The notes under the pieces are model-generated. The model was given only the letters and a program-made list of their open reading frames with translations. It had not been told where the DNA came from and did no database searches. A DNA stretch of 64,000 nucleotides from Pagrus major (lineage: Eukaryota; Chordata; Actinopteri; Spariformes; Sparidae), in assembly GCF_040436345.1 (NCBI RefSeq), contig NC_133215.1, positions 18,235,306-18,299,305 of the forward strand, read 5' to 3'. A program made the translations under genes and the position numbers. Below are positions 1 through 13,259 of the stretch, one piece after another (position 1 is the first letter of the stretch; the number at the start of each line of letters is the position of its first letter).

Positions 1-769
1 CCAATTTTAGTGAAAATCCGTTTCTGAGTAGTTTTTGTGTAATCCTGCTGACAAACTAATAACAAACACACACGGGCAAAAACATTGATGTACTTATCTC
101 TGTCTGGTCTGGTTTTTTGCTTGTGGGGTAGGTTTGTTTGTAGTTTTTTTTTCTCTGCCTGTATAATGAAAATGAAATATAATCTTTCCAAAAAAAGCTT
201 AATCATGGTTTAGTTAGACTATTTTAGGGGCGGTGCTCTATGAAACACAGGATACTTTGGTGTATAATCACCTCATCCAGATGTCTGATCAGTGTTTTTA
301 AAGTGCATCATGAACTTGATTTACACATCAGTAGAACAAAAATATGATGATAATAATGAAATTTAAATTAAAGTCTGACTTCTCTCTCTGGTTGCTGATC
401 ATATATTCCTGGTGATCAGAGGGAGAAACTAAATCATTCAGAGTGGTAACTTCAACAGAGTTTCGGCAGCCAGAAACCAGACCCGGTTATTCCTCATGGG
501 GTAACTCAGGTGGTAAAGAAAAGTGAAGAGTGGACAGATATGACCAATTTTTAGTGTCATGTATACGGGATATGACTAACCAGGTTTATTTTTGTATCAT
601 GTGAACATTATATCCTAAATATGATCCAAACGTCTTAGCCATGCCTTTGGTCACTCAAAATGTTCAGGACTCAGTGAAACATCACATTTCTCAAGGACAA
701 AGTAAAGGTAACAGACATCCTCTGCCGTTTCTAAGCACGCTCTGTTTCTTGTTTTGTGCTCTCTTCCAG
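1..769 (+). other. pax5: pax5 intron sequence
   Basis: Lies upstream of the first readable pax5 exon. AT-rich, with no coding exon that I can support. The intron ends in a normal polypyrimidine tract and acceptor at about 755-769. Confidence 0.6.
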
Positions 770-2884
770 GGGGAGATTTCTCCGGAAGTCCATATTCCCA
801 TCCCCAGTATTCCACATACAATGAATCGTGGAGATTTCCCAACCCCAGCTTATTAGGTAGGTGTATGCCATATCTCTGCTGCACCCAGTTCTGCTGACCA
901 GAACTGGATCAATAATTGTATCAATGAATTTCATTTCATTCCACCTCACATCCCAGTTCCAGCCTCTCTAATACTCTCTTGTAATATGCTGTATCTTTCA
1001 TGCTCCGCTGTTCATTTTTCCATTACATTACATTTCTTTCTGTATTGTACCATACAGTACAATACATCAGAGACATACTAATGGCTCTGTGGAAGGATTT
1101 TTTTTAAAAGACTGGCAATTTAGGAGTGTGAATGGATTTGAAGAAAAGCGAAGACAGACGGAGGGAGGGAAAGAGGAAAGAACTGATTAACAGGCATTTA
1201 TCTGCATAAACCATCAATGTTGCATTTTGGGATTTTCATGTTATTGTGGAGGAAGTTCAGTCCGACCACTTATTTTTCATTTTTCATGCAGTTCCTCTCA
1301 CATTAATGACTGAGACTGAACCAGACTTCCACCAGCGTTGATCTGCTGCATTACAATGAACAGGAATTATTAGTTTATATGAATAATTCACTTTGAAAGG
1401 AAAAATGACATGACATCAGTCTGAAAAACTTGTTCTCAGACAACCTGGAGAGAGGTGTGACGGCAGAATCCAGCAACAGAAATATAGAAAAAGATTAAAG
1501 GTGCACTATGTAGTTTTGGAAAAGAAATTTCCAAGGTAATGGAAAGGTAATATTTACAATATTACTGAGGCTGAATCCATTTATTTGATGTGTTTTCCAG
1601 AACTAAATAAACAAGCCATCTTCAGAAGGGAATAAGGACTCTAGAATAGTGCTTTTAAAAAAAAGCCAATATCTCAAGGCACACTTATATTCATATTGGT
1701 GCAAAATAGCCTCCAAAAAACATCTTATCTAATCACTTTGTATATGTTTATTTTTAGTTCCCTGGAAGGTTTTTAAAGGATTTTTTTATGGTATCGACTA
1801 TAGCTCAAATTTTAGCACATACAGAACATGATCCAGTGAATGGAGTCTGTCTAGATTCAGCTCCATGTGAGCCATCCTTTCCATGATGGTGTCTTCACAT
1901 CTCTGCATCAGTGTTCAAGAGGAACAATTAACCCAGAGCCTTTAAACAGTCAGTGTCAAAGTCATTGTCTTGGGAGCCATTTTAGGGGTCACGTTTAAAG
2001 GTGAATTGGTCAAGAGGTGACGGCGTAAAGGTCAGTAGGTGAGAAGGGTCAGCACTGTGCTGACCTGCAGCCCCCCACCCGTTTCTCTCCTCTCCTCACC
2101 TCTCGTCTCCCTCCTTCCCTCCACCCCTCTGTCCCCAGTGTTTCAGCAGGATTATGGGTCTCTCCTGGGAACGGAAATCGGCTGCTCCTCCAGTCTCTTC
2201 ACCAGCCAGGCAGGACAGATGCAAGGTAGGTAGAGAAAGAAAGAAAGACAAAAAGCAAATGAAAGAATCAGGTAGAGAGTATGTGTGATTATTCAGGTGT
2301 AGTGATGAGGAAAAATGATGATAGGGAAGAAGAGACTGTAAGGGAACTTTAGTATGATAACGGATGAGCGGCCACATAATCTGAGGACAAGATGCACATT
2401 AGGAGACACTGAAAGGTTTGAGATTGATGGCAGAGGCTGTGATGCTGAGGAAAGGCGGGGGAGGAAGGATGAGAGTAGAGGTGACAAATGAAAGAAAGAG
2501 TTTAAAAAAAAAGAGGCAAAAGGGGAAAGAGGGCGTCTGAAGTCTTGACTGAGACTAAATAGTTTGTCAGGCCGGCTTAATGCCTCACTTCCCCAAAGAG
2601 CCTCCTGAGATTACCTGGACTGTGGACAGACATAACCTGTCAACACACAGCCGGCCTGATTGATGGAAGTGACAGAGACAGGTGTGTGTGAGTGTGTGTG
2701 TGTGTGTGTGTGTGGAGGTGAGTTTTTTTCTGTGTGTATTAAGGTGTGTGGGTGTGGGTTTCTGTGTGTCTTTGGGGTTACAGTATTGAATTGACCTCTT
2801 CCCTGAGGAGAGAATAGACTCAAGGGATCAGCGGTAGTAGAGCTGTACTCAGTGTGTCAGCTTAGACTGTCACTTAGATAGTGT

Positions 2885-2945
<61 letters not shown>

Positions 2946-3857
2946 TGTATGTGTGTGTGTCTGTGTGTGTGTGTGTTAGAGCAAGTCAAGGTAGGAGATG
3001 AGGAGAAGAGCGTCAGAAAGTCGACTGAGTTCCTTTTATTGGTTGTACACGACAAGGAGACTAATTTTTTCTGTCATTAGCTTCATCAGCTCATGTCATC
3101 TCATCCCAGCCTTTCACCACTCACATTCAGTGAGTAAAATATAATCTGAACAGAAAATTGAACCTGCTCATTCCACATTTACGCTGCATTTATTTCAGTA
3201 ACCCAAGTATTTGAAGGATAATTCAGATTTATTACAACCCCGGTCTTATTTTTTTTGTCATTTTGACCATCACTCCTATCGGTAATAAAAAAATTGCACT
3301 CGCCAAGTTAATTGCTCAGATCTGTGAATGTGACGACATTGTTAAGCAGGGAAAGATATGTGAGCAGAAGCGTGAGAAGAGTCATACACGTTTCAAACAA
3401 ATTGCTTCAAGGTCGTGTGTGCACATCCTAACATATCAAGCGTGTAGTTTTACATTTTACAGCATTTTTACATTATTTTAGGCAAAAGGAAGCAATTTGC
3501 TGACATGTTCATTGTATCAACCTTATAAGGTGATAATATGTTAGCTTTTCTCACTACCCACAAGTGGCCGAAAAATGTAACTATTGGCTTCGTAGTGGCG
3601 ATGTCACCATGTTTCCACATCCATCCACACCTGCTGAGCACAATAGTATGATTACCAAAAGCAGACAAAACTACAAAAACAAGACCCAAGTTTAAATAAA
3701 CCAGACTCATGTTTTCATGTCTAATGAATGAATGCAAAAATTAATGAAGCATTTGTCTGTGTGTTTCTTCCCAGGGTCACCGTACTACTACAGTGCAACA
3801 TCACGGGGGGCGGGCCCTGCTGCCACTGCAACAGCCTCCGCCTACGACCGCCACTGA
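770..3857 (+). CDS. pax5: Pax5 transcription factor, C-terminal exons (partial gene)
   Basis: 3' end of a paired-box gene of the Pax2/5/8 group; the paired domain lies upstream, outside the window. The exon at 770-856 (phase 1 in, phase 1 out) encodes [20 protein letters not shown] followed by RFPNPSLL. The last exon at 3775-3857 (phase 1 in) encodes [20 protein letters not shown] followed by SAYDRH and a stop. This tail is the conserved transactivation/inhibitory C-terminus of PAX5; the SWRFPNP stretch and the G before SPYYYS fit PAX5 better than PAX2. Between them lies an extra in-frame exon, 2139-2225, listed separately. melk lying next door is the same linkage as in human 9p13. In mammals Pax5 sets B-lymphocyte identity and acts at the midbrain-hindbrain boundary. 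Splice acceptors (ctcttccag, cttcccag) and the donor gtaggt are good. Only the C-terminal part of the protein can be read here. Confidence 0.93.
1497..1760. repeat. Interspersed repeat in pax5 intron
   Basis: Begins with ttaaaggtgcactatgtagt, a start I recognise as typical of a short dispersed repeat in many percomorph genomes. A related start (tttaaagcaacaatgtgtag) occurs near 14269. The downstream boundary is uncertain. Confidence 0.4.
2139..2225 (+). CDS. pax5: Extra in-frame pax5 exon (candidate alternative exon)
   Basis: 87-nt exon preceded by a pyrimidine-rich tract ending in ccccag and followed by gtaggt. It is phase 1 at both ends, so it can be included or skipped between the 770-856 and 3775-3857 exons without a frameshift. 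Read in frame it encodes [20 protein letters not shown] followed by [10 protein letters not shown], with no stop. The human PAX5 C-terminus as I know it joins the flanking exons directly, so this peptide would insert 29 residues just before the conserved SPYYYS tail. It may be a lineage-specific cassette exon. Alternatively it is a cryptic exon, but the combination of phase symmetry, open frame and two good splice sites makes chance less likely. Confidence 0.6.
2881..2978. repeat. (GT)n microsatellite
   Basis: About 95 bp of nearly pure GT dinucleotides with a few CT/AT interruptions, in the last pax5 intron. Long open frames here are artefacts of the repeat. Confidence 0.97.
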
Positions 3858-6800
3858 CCCCTCCGACTGAGAGAAGAGGAGGATTAGGAGAAGGAGACGA
3901 GGGAGAGGGGGGGAGGGATGGATAGCACCAGCACCGCTCAGTACAAACCTGCCTACGTATTGACGACAATGAGGACGAAGATTTCAAATTTGTGACGTCA
4001 GTGAAGTTTGAATTTTCTTTGGTTGACGCTTGACAAGCCAACGAACACACCGCTGGGCTGCAACACAAACAAACTATATGGGTTTTGTTGTAATGTCAGT
4101 AGCTGATGTAAGCACGTGAATTTGGGCCGTACCATAATCTATCAAGACTTGTTTCTAACCAATCATCTACAAATCCAAGACGTCAGTGGAGCAGTGATTG
4201 CGACCGTATTGTGATCTTCTAGGTAAAATGTTGTGTTTTCAGGTTGGGAATATTTTTGATGAAAATATTAAGAGTTGATTAGAGCAAAAATCACTTTTTC
4301 AAACAAACAGTTTTTTTTTTTATGCCCCAACATCAATCAATCAATTTTCTATGCCACGCTACGGTGAAGTAAAGACAATCCAATTCTCGTAACTTTAAAT
4401 GACCAAAATCACCCATATCATTATCATTGTAGTCTCTCTGCTGTACATTCAACACATTTCCCCTGGGATCACAATGCTTCATTAACGGGATACTCTACTT
4501 TTTGAAAGTCTTGAGTTTCACAATTGACCGTTTGCTAAGCCCCGCGCTCCTCAGGTAGGCCTGCTGTTGTTATGCCTATCAAAAAAATGCTATTTATGAT
4601 GATGGTGGCAGATTAACCATCAAAACTGTGGTGATTTTTGGAAACAATGGGTCCTTTATTTCAAACAGAAGTAGACAAATACAGCCTCTTGCCAGCAACC
4701 ATCAATTTAGTCGAGTGAAATAAGATAACAACTTTCATTAGGAGATTTCATCAGCTGTATCTAGCTAGCTTATGGAGCTAACTTAGCTTACAACTTTTAC
4801 GTTTTCATTTACACATCTTACCAATGTGCTTGACAAATTTAATACTGTCTTGGGTAACGTTGACGTCGGACAACTTGATAGCATGATACACAGGGGGTTT
4901 GCTTGTCGTGCCCCTTTTTTGGTAACATAACCTGTAATCGTATAAGCTAAATTAGTTGGTTATTGATGTGCTCTTGGACTTCAGAGTAACTTGATTACTG
5001 ATTAATAAGGCTGCTACTGTAGGTATTAAGCTAGTTTGCTTGACATGCTAATGTAACGCAAACACATACGGCCTAATTTACTAAGGTAGGAGCTCATTAC
5101 GTATTTAGTTCCTGCTCCAGCCAGCATTGCCAGATGGGTAAAGTTAAACTATTGTACCAGAGGCGTAAAATTACCTTATTTTGAGGAAATTGAACGGACA
5201 TGAGTCATAACCACATGAACAAAAATGTGCAAATTTTACAGAACATGTGTTTAAAATAAAAAAAAACTAGGCTTACTGGTGCATTCAAAACAACTTGAAT
5301 TTAACACAGCATACCTTAGTGAGAAAGTTTGAGCTCCACCTCTAAGTCACTTTGAACGACTGTTGAGCAGCGGGAGGAGAAAGAAAAGCCAGTCTGGTGA
5401 TTCACATTCATTATCATAGATAAGATTGGCTGAAAAGAGGTCACATGTGGCTTTCGATCCATATTTTACCATCCTGATCATGTCAGGAAGTGAATTAAAA
5501 GAAGTCAGTGTTGGATGTTAATGAGGTAAATGACCCCACTTTCCAAAGTCTTTAAACTCTGAGTAACACTCTACCTACAGCCCCATGCACACTGCTTCAG
5601 CACGAGGAGAAATCCGAAGCTTGACAGACCTGCCGTGCCTCGTTACGGCTGCTAAGATATGTTATGTTAATGAGGCGGGCTTCAGCAAATGGTCAATTGC
5701 AGCAGTTGTAGCCAGATCCCAAACTGCATCTTTACAGCCACACTTGCATTCAAAGTGGTTTGAATGCTGCTGACTGACAGACAGGCCTTTCAGTAAAGCA
5801 CAGCCAAGAATCTGAGCCCTCAGTGTAACATGTTCACATCAGACCAAAATCAAATCTGCCAGGGAGTGTCTTTGTACAGGAAGGTGCTATCCTGCCTCCC
5901 CAGCCAAGATGTAGTCCTGATCAAGAGCTATTTATAATGGAGGAGACACAGAGTAATATATTAAGAAGCTTTTCTGCGCTGCACTCCGTGATGAGAGTGA
6001 ATGCCTGTAATGATTTATAATATGTGTCACGCTGTTGTGCTAGAGTAGTGATGATGATGATGACGACGACGATGCAGTGAAATATGAAATCTTAAAAACT
6101 TTCAATATGAAAAGAAGTCTTTGTTTATAAATATGATCCGATTGCGATTTTTTCCTGTTTATAGTTTGTTGCCTGGTATCAGTTGACACAGGTGCCACAG
6201 AATAAGACGGCATTTTTATCCGCTTCCTGAGTATTCAAAAAAGAAGAAGCGGGAAGCAGTGGCACCCTCTCTTTCTCTCTCTCTCTCGCTCTCTTTCTAT
6301 TTCTCTCTTTAAACTCCCCAAAGATGGGCCCCCCCTAGTGGATCGGCTGACTAACTACAAAAGCACAAAGAGACTCAATCATCATTTAAAGGCGCCATTT
6401 TACTTTTTTTGACTTTCTTTCAGAACCATAAAATACTTCTTCTTCTTCTACTTCTTCTTCTTCTTCTTCTTCTCCCCCTTTTGAGTGCTTGTCCTTGTGC
6501 TGTTTGACATCCTGAAATTGTTTCTATAAAAGCATTGCTTTCGTGAAAAAAAAAACAAAAAACTGTTTTTATTTTGTTTGTCTCCTACATCAGTTCTGCG
6601 CTGTGACAATGTATGACACCAGGGTCGAGGCCTTACCCATCATGTACAGACAGAGTCGGACAGATTTGCCCTTGAGCGCGGATCTGAAATCAGTGTGTTA
6701 TCCCTCTCAAACGTTTGAGGGCCCACGGTGTTGATCTTGCGAGGGGGCAATATCTTCCCAAAACTGTACGTAGCTTCCTGTCTCACTTCTGTCCATACAA

Positions 6801-8639
6801 GATTTGTACAGTAATCAGTGAACGAGAAGAGAAGTCACAATGTCAATAGCAATTTCAATTATTCACATTTGAATTTAGATTTTAGTGATGAAGCTTCCTT
6901 TACGATAAAAAAGACTAAGAGGTATGTGGTGTTGTTTTAGCCATCGTCTGCAAGTGTTTACATATCTTTTGTTTGTTTGTTTGTTTGTTTGGGGTATGTG
7001 TGGCTGACCGTAGCGCTTCATTGCTACTGTGTAGTTTTACTAGCTAACAGATTGGAGGCACCAAATCTGCAGCGTGAGACATAAAATATAGCTATATAAA
7101 CATATACCTATAAACACTGAACAAAGCTGTTAGTTTCTCAATCTTTGTTGTTTCTGGGTTTTGAAATAGTGATAGAGTGGATCCTTTTACATTTGTAGAC
7201 CTTAAAAGTTGTGTGCACACAACTCTAAAGAAGATTCTTTATGACGGCTCGCCCGCTGTGCTGCCAGCGTGCACCGCAGCAGGAGCCTTTCCTTATTTCT
7301 GTCTTTCTCTCTTGATCTTTCTGAGGCATTATTGAACCTGAACCACACCAGCTGAAAACAAGGACAGTGCCTTTAGTTTTATATGTCAACGACCCCCTTA
7401 CTGACCACGCATCACTAAAAACAAGATTCAGCGTCCCTCCCTGCAACTCCTTAAACAAAACCTTGATAAAGCCTATCTGCCCATGCGAACACAGGGTTGT
7501 AGATCAGAAGCCTTCCACAAATATGTAGCAGTCAGTAATTTCAATACCAACTGCAGATAATAATTTACATTCTGTACCAACAATAACATCGCACCTCTGA
7601 TAACAGGACCTAGCCCCGATCCAGCACCCTGATGGCATCGATTTGTCCTGGAACTTTAACATTTCAGTCACAGGTTGACTCTAAAATTTGTAACAGAGAT
7701 GACGAAAATACAAACTCATCTGATGGGAAATCCTCTGAGCAACAAATGACGTCAGGAAAAGAACAACAAAGACAAAACATATTTTAAAGAAGAATCTTTA
7801 GCCATGTAACTATTTCATGGATTGCCATTAAATATGGAATAAGCGTACGTGATTCCCAGTGGATGTATTTGAATAGCTTTGGTGATCCTCAGACTTTTCC
7901 TCTAGCGCCACCAGCAGGTCAAATATTTTACTTTTTCAAGTAAATACATATCTCAACGGCTTGGCACTAAATTTGGTACAGACATTCATAGTTCCCAGAA
8001 ATGTATCCTCATGACCAGAGATGGGAATTTCCAGCAAAAACGCTATGCGATAGTCATCGGGAACCATTCTACGATTAGCCATTCTACGTAACCCATTATG
8101 ATAAATTGTAAAATCTTGATGAGCTTCTGACATTTTAAGTTGCAAGACTGTCAGGTCAAAATTAAAATTTGTCTGATAATTTGGTTTAAGCTAAACTAGA
8201 TGGTTAATGGACCACAGTGCCACTAGCACAGTGCCCCATTAACATCTGGCTTGTCTCCTAGCAATTAGAAAGAAGTCAATTGCCTATTTTTAGCAAGTTT
8301 AAGCGTTCAAGAAACCTGCAAACTTGCCCTAATTTTGATGTTAAAATGGTATAAGAAGATTTCCTTCCGTCCATTGAGTTTATATTTTCAACATTCTTCT
8401 GCAGCAAATTTGTATTAGGTATCTCTGGCTGAAATGTCTGAGTTCTGGGAGATAACCCTGCAGGATTGTGATATGAGATGGATCAGGGATAAACTGAACC
8501 CACTGGCTTGACCATGAGAACAGTGAAAAAAAGGCACAAAATATAGAAAAAAGCCAAGTCAGCGACAGACATATTGCAAGTCTGTCCATTAATATTCCTT
8601 TTTTATTCAACCAGAGCATCTTCTAAATGAATTACACCC

Positions 8640-8645
<6 letters not shown>

Positions 8646-8687
<42 letters not shown>

Positions 8688-8692
8688 CACAC
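8646..8692. repeat. (CA)n microsatellite
   Basis: About 47 bp of CA dinucleotides with one GC interruption, in non-coding DNA downstream of pax5. Confidence 0.95.
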
Positions 8693-8887
8693 TACTGTAA
8701 ACATGAAGAAATATTGATTGAAAGCCGTTCTCCTTGAAGAGGTGAATCCAGTCGTGCCTCCACCAAACCGGCCAAATTCACCGCCCGTTCTCCGGCGTAG
8801 CCAAGAATCCAGAGATACATTAACAGGATTATTTGTTAACTATGCATCTCATAGTGACACAGCTTGCCTTGCCATTGCTTTGACCTA

Positions 8888-8943
8888 ATTGGTTCACATG
8901 GGGAGAGAATGGGCTCTCATTGGCCCGCAGTCGTTTCGATTGG
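8888..8943 (-). promoter_or_regulatory. Cluster of three CCAAT boxes
   Basis: ATTGG (CCAAT on the minus strand) occurs at 8888-8892, 8919-8923 and 8939-8943, within a more GC-rich island at about 8730-9010. Starts are 31 and 20 bp apart; a spacing of about 31 bp is typical of paired NF-Y sites. No coding gene starts next to it, so it may be a distal element or the promoter of a non-coding RNA. Confidence 0.3.
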
Positions 8944-10965
8944 CAGCCGTGACATTGACTGCAGCGCTGAGTGGGGACTGTCATTGTGGGTGGTACTGTA
9001 GGAAGCACGGCGGGCAGAGGCCACACACACACACACACACACACATAAATATAAGTACAGACACACACTCTCTCCCTCCCTTTGTCCTCTGTGGAGTGGT
9101 GATCGCCCCGCCTCTCATGCCCCCGTGTTCCCCAAGGGAGGCCAAACCTGCTGTGCCATCAGAAGCTCATCCCTTCTTTTTTCTCCCCCCCTTCCCCACT
9201 CCCTCAGCCCTAATCTCATCATATCTCATGCACTCGTCTTCCTTTCTCCTCTCCCACCCCTCCCGTAGCACTGCCACACCACCAGGATTAGGAATATTAA
9301 AACTATTCTGTTGATTTCAGGCCTGTGACCTTCCTCAAAAAGTCCTCCCTCTTTCTTCAGACAGACCTATTAATCCTTTTTTCCCCTTTGCTTTCTTACT
9401 TTTCTCTCTGACTATTCAGACGTGATGCTCAATGTCCTGTCAGAAATTCTGCACAGGAGTGGTGTTTTGTGCCAAAGCGAGGTCATTTCAATGGCAATAT
9501 TGCTGCCGGTATCTTTATTTGGCCACGAATATCCTGCGAGATGGTATCACCTATTCTGCTGTCTGCTCATGTATCTATTAAAACACAAAGAAACATGAGT
9601 TTCAGCTCAAACAAAGACGTTTCATTTCCAGCTTTGCTACAGTTTACTGTCCATGAAAATACAATCGCATCCTGGATCTTTTTTTTTTTTTATCCCAGCT
9701 CCAAATCAAATAGGAAATAAATGCAAATGAGTTTTTTTTCTTTATTATGATTTCTCACCGAGTGTGCACCGCCTGACTGTATCTCAATATGAATCCATGA
9801 AGATGGCTACTGCCTTCGTAAAACCTGAGGGGATTTCAGCATCACATCTTGACAGCAATTAGTGGCACAATCTGTTTCATGCTTGCTGATATAACTAGGC
9901 TCTGGACAGATCTCATACTGAAGTGTTACAATGTTCTCTACATCTTAATATTATTCAACTGTGGAAGAGGAGAAACACACAGGACTCAGCCTACAGAAAT
10001 CAACTGTGCTTTTAAAGCAGATGTTTCAATCAAAAAAAAAAAATAGATAACATGATTTTTCACCTTACTGTGGCCTTTCGTGTAACAATCTGGAGTTTTT
10101 TTGTGTCCATGGCTTCCTATCTGGGGTGTTAAAGAGATCTTTATATCTGTAATGTTTTGGTAAAAAAAAAAAAACACAAGATGGAAAGATACACATCAGA
10201 ACGCAAAGACGAAATTAGGTTTTAACGATTCAGCTTGCTCTAATCTTCAAAATCAAAAACGCGACAAAAAGAAAACATATCTGTAACATTCACCAAAGCC
10301 TGTGATGCCTGTTTTAAAATGATAGATTCTTGTACAAAAAAACATATAAAATAGCAGAAAAGACTTACGGATACAAACACAAAATGAAGATAAGAAATGC
10401 CTTCAAATATTCTGGAGGGGAGGATTTAAAAAAAAGTAAAAAGAAATGCTTCTTTAAGAAAATGTGTATGTTTTTTATTCAATTTTCTAGTAGTTGCAAA
10501 CAAAACTTGGTGTTTTTTCTCTTTGTGTGTTGTGTGTTGTCTTAATATTTGAATGTATTTTACTGCAGTGCGAATTTGCCAAAGATATCATATCACTTGA
10601 TTTCTCCTTTATTTTTTGTTTCTTTTTTGTTTCTTTTTTTGTTCCTGAATTGTGACCAATTTTGTTCAGAAAACTGGAAATAAATGGTGAATTTGATATT
10701 ATGCTTATTTTTCATAATTCTATTGTTAATATTATTGTTATTTTATTTCCGGGGTTTGAGTTTACTGTGAAATATTAAATTGCAGTTTGCTTGATGCATC
10801 TCTTCATACTCAGTCTGTGTACCTGTCCATCCGTCCACCTGAGTGACTGTTGTTGGTGAATTATTCCATTTATGTACCTGTAATGTGAAGCTAAGAAGTA
10901 ATTATTTGTAAATATTTGCCATAATTTTATTGGTCCTTCAGAATAAAAAATAATTTTTTGGAAGT

Positions 10966-13255
10966 TAAAGGTTCTGTGTCAGTACTTAGCTGCAGATTTA
11001 CATGTGTTTGTGTTTGTGTAAGTCAACACACATACAAACAAATGGCACATTCCTCAACATCCAGCGTCAGCCTGGACAGTCGGAGGCTTCCAGAGCAGGA
11101 GGCTGTTTGTGCCTCAGTTCGACCCCGCGGTGCAGCTTTCATCCTGGGGACACAGATCTCATCTCGGGGCATCTGTCTGGAGGCGAGGGGGGGGACACAC
11201 ACCCTCCCTTTCCTCTTCCCACCACTCTGAGTGAATGGAGTGTCCCAGTGCTGCAGTCTTGGCTGCTGGCCGAGTCCAGGAGGGGGCAGAGGTGTGTTTG
11301 TGCGTGTGTGTGTGTGTGTAGAGGAAAAGAGGACGAGGAGGAGGAGGAAGGGGGAGAGGGGTGATAATAGGACACAAGCCACGACATGGCGACAACACGC
11401 CACACACACAGAAAACAGCACAATCCCAGCTTGAGACACAGGCCGGGCTGTCCGCAGCTTGGGTGCCTGCCCAGGACACCAGAGCGGCATGGTGCGCTTT
11501 TGTGTGTGCATGTGTGTGTGCGTGCATCCAAGCTCGTTTTGGTTACTTGCCAACTAAAGGAAGCTCTGTCACACTGTATAAGAACGCATCATATGGTACA
11601 ATATGAACACTTAAGAGTAAGTTAACAATCACTGCATCAGGGTTGGATTAACATGGGGGGCCCCAGGGCAAAAAAATAAATAAAAAAGTAGCTATGGGCC
11701 CCAGTGACGCTTCACACACATTTCCCAATCCCATTTGATTTCTAGAAACGAACCAGTGGTTTGATGCTGACATACCTCCATTCTCCAGGTTGTCAGTTTA
11801 GTTTATAACAATCTGTTTAAAAACTATTTTATCTAAAGGGAAATTGCACCAATTGTACATGTCAAAGAAAACATTATTACATGTATTATATTCCATTTTT
11901 TCCCTCTAAGTCCCTGAAATCCTGCACACTGGACCTTTAAAGTCAGGCTATCTCAGCCTCTGCTGCCTCAGTTTTTCACATTTTCTTCTTAAATCTATCT
12001 CTTACAGTATCAACTGAAATATCATAGCAATCTGACAAAGGACCCCACAAGACTTGGTGACAAGATTTGGTTACAAAGCAGGCGCCACATCAAAACTTCA
12101 GTGCACATCACCAAATGTGCAATGAATCAAATTACCAAAAGCTAATTGTCACAATCACAAGACGATCTTCCTTCAGGCCTTATTTCAAACATTCAGCCTC
12201 TGCACTTATGATGCATGTGACAAGAACGCAGTAAGATTAAGGAACGGATGGACTGTTTAATTTTGCACAACCACTGTATAAGAAGCCACTGTATGTTATG
12301 CTAGAAGACTACTAAAATATGGCCAAACATTCACTGTAAGTAACAGTGTTTGTCTGACAGATGCAGAGCCGCTGTAGGATCTGTCAGATCAATGTCAGCC
12401 TGAAAAATGAGGGTTTGACAGTGTTGAGTTAGTTAGAAAGCAGTGCCACACCCTTCGCCCTCTTTACTCCCCTTCTATTGCTCCAGATTACATAACATGA
12501 CTAGGTACTGACATGTTCTACCTCCCCTCTTCCTCCCCTCCTCTTCCTCCTCCTCTGGCTTCCTATACAAGAGCAGGAGACAGACAACAGTGGTACTTAT
12601 GGAGGCCAAGAAGTCATGCAAATTAACGTCAGTCAGCATCAGTATTTTTTGGCCCCCCAGAGCCCCTGTAGGGAGGAGGTGTGGGGCCAACTGAGTATAA
12701 TTGGGCCTCAGCTGATTAGTGAAGAGGGGCTCATGCAGGAGAGAGAAGGGAATGAGAAGAGGAGATGCTGAGGAGATATTAGAAGTGAGAGAGCAGGGCC
12801 TTTGAATCAAACAGGAGGAGAAGGAAGAGAGAAACTGACAAAACACACAGGAAAAATAGGATGGAGCGGGGAGTGCGCTAATACACGTGTTGCATATTCA
12901 TGACTGCTGCTGTGTTTGCATTCACACTCTCGCTGCCATCTCTGCTCTCTTTCTAGTCGATACTGTTTATCTCCACGAGCGAATTTGTCTCGTCTTGATA
13001 TGTTGTGTGTTCGGGTGTAGAAACATTACTGAAGATGTGCGACAGGCATGTAAATGCTATGCATTATTTATTATCATGTATTCATTTATGTAAAAAATCC
13101 TCTGGTTTATACAACTCGGTTCTTTTTGACCATAATTCCTATTAGTTACTATAACATTGTACTCACTGAGTTCAATGCTGAGATCTGGGAAAGTGGCAAG
13201 ATTCACTAAAAAAGACGAAGGCAAGCAACACAAGTTTTAATAATTTGTCATCAGA
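10966..13255. other. Non-coding intergenic DNA
   Basis: I see no exon with convincing splice sites and family resemblance. It includes GT-rich and AGG-rich simple sequence at 11295-11360. A reverse-oriented dispersed-repeat end (aaatcctgcacactggacct) lies at 11917-11936. A ggattaacatggggggcccc segment at about 11645 resembles the termini of the hAT-like elements found further on. A stretch at 12600-12740 with an octamer (atgcaaat) could be regulatory. Confidence 0.4.
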
Positions 13256-13259
13256 CAAA

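Larger units (their letters stand above)
3858..10965 (+). other. pax5: Probable long pax5 3' UTR and following non-coding DNA
   Basis: No coding exon is visible between the pax5 stop and about 17.7 kb. Possible poly(A) signals lie at about 10680 (aaataaa) and 10942 (aataaa). The AT-rich block at about 10540-10965 looks like the end of a long 3' UTR, but transcript extent cannot be proved from sequence. The stretch also holds a dispersed repeat at about 4450-4620, CT- and TTC-rich tracts at 6270-6310 and 6435-6476, and a (CA)n tract at 8646-8692. Confidence 0.35.

Noticed and set aside
11023-11553. 176-codon minus-strand open frame with other frames overlapping it
   Set aside because: Composed of CA/GT and AGG simple sequence, overlapped by open frames in several frames. 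No domain or splice structure; a GC-rich chance frame.
12475-12846. 123-codon minus-strand open frame
   Set aside because: Low-complexity Ser/Leu and Glu runs, no splice sites or family resemblance. More likely non-coding.
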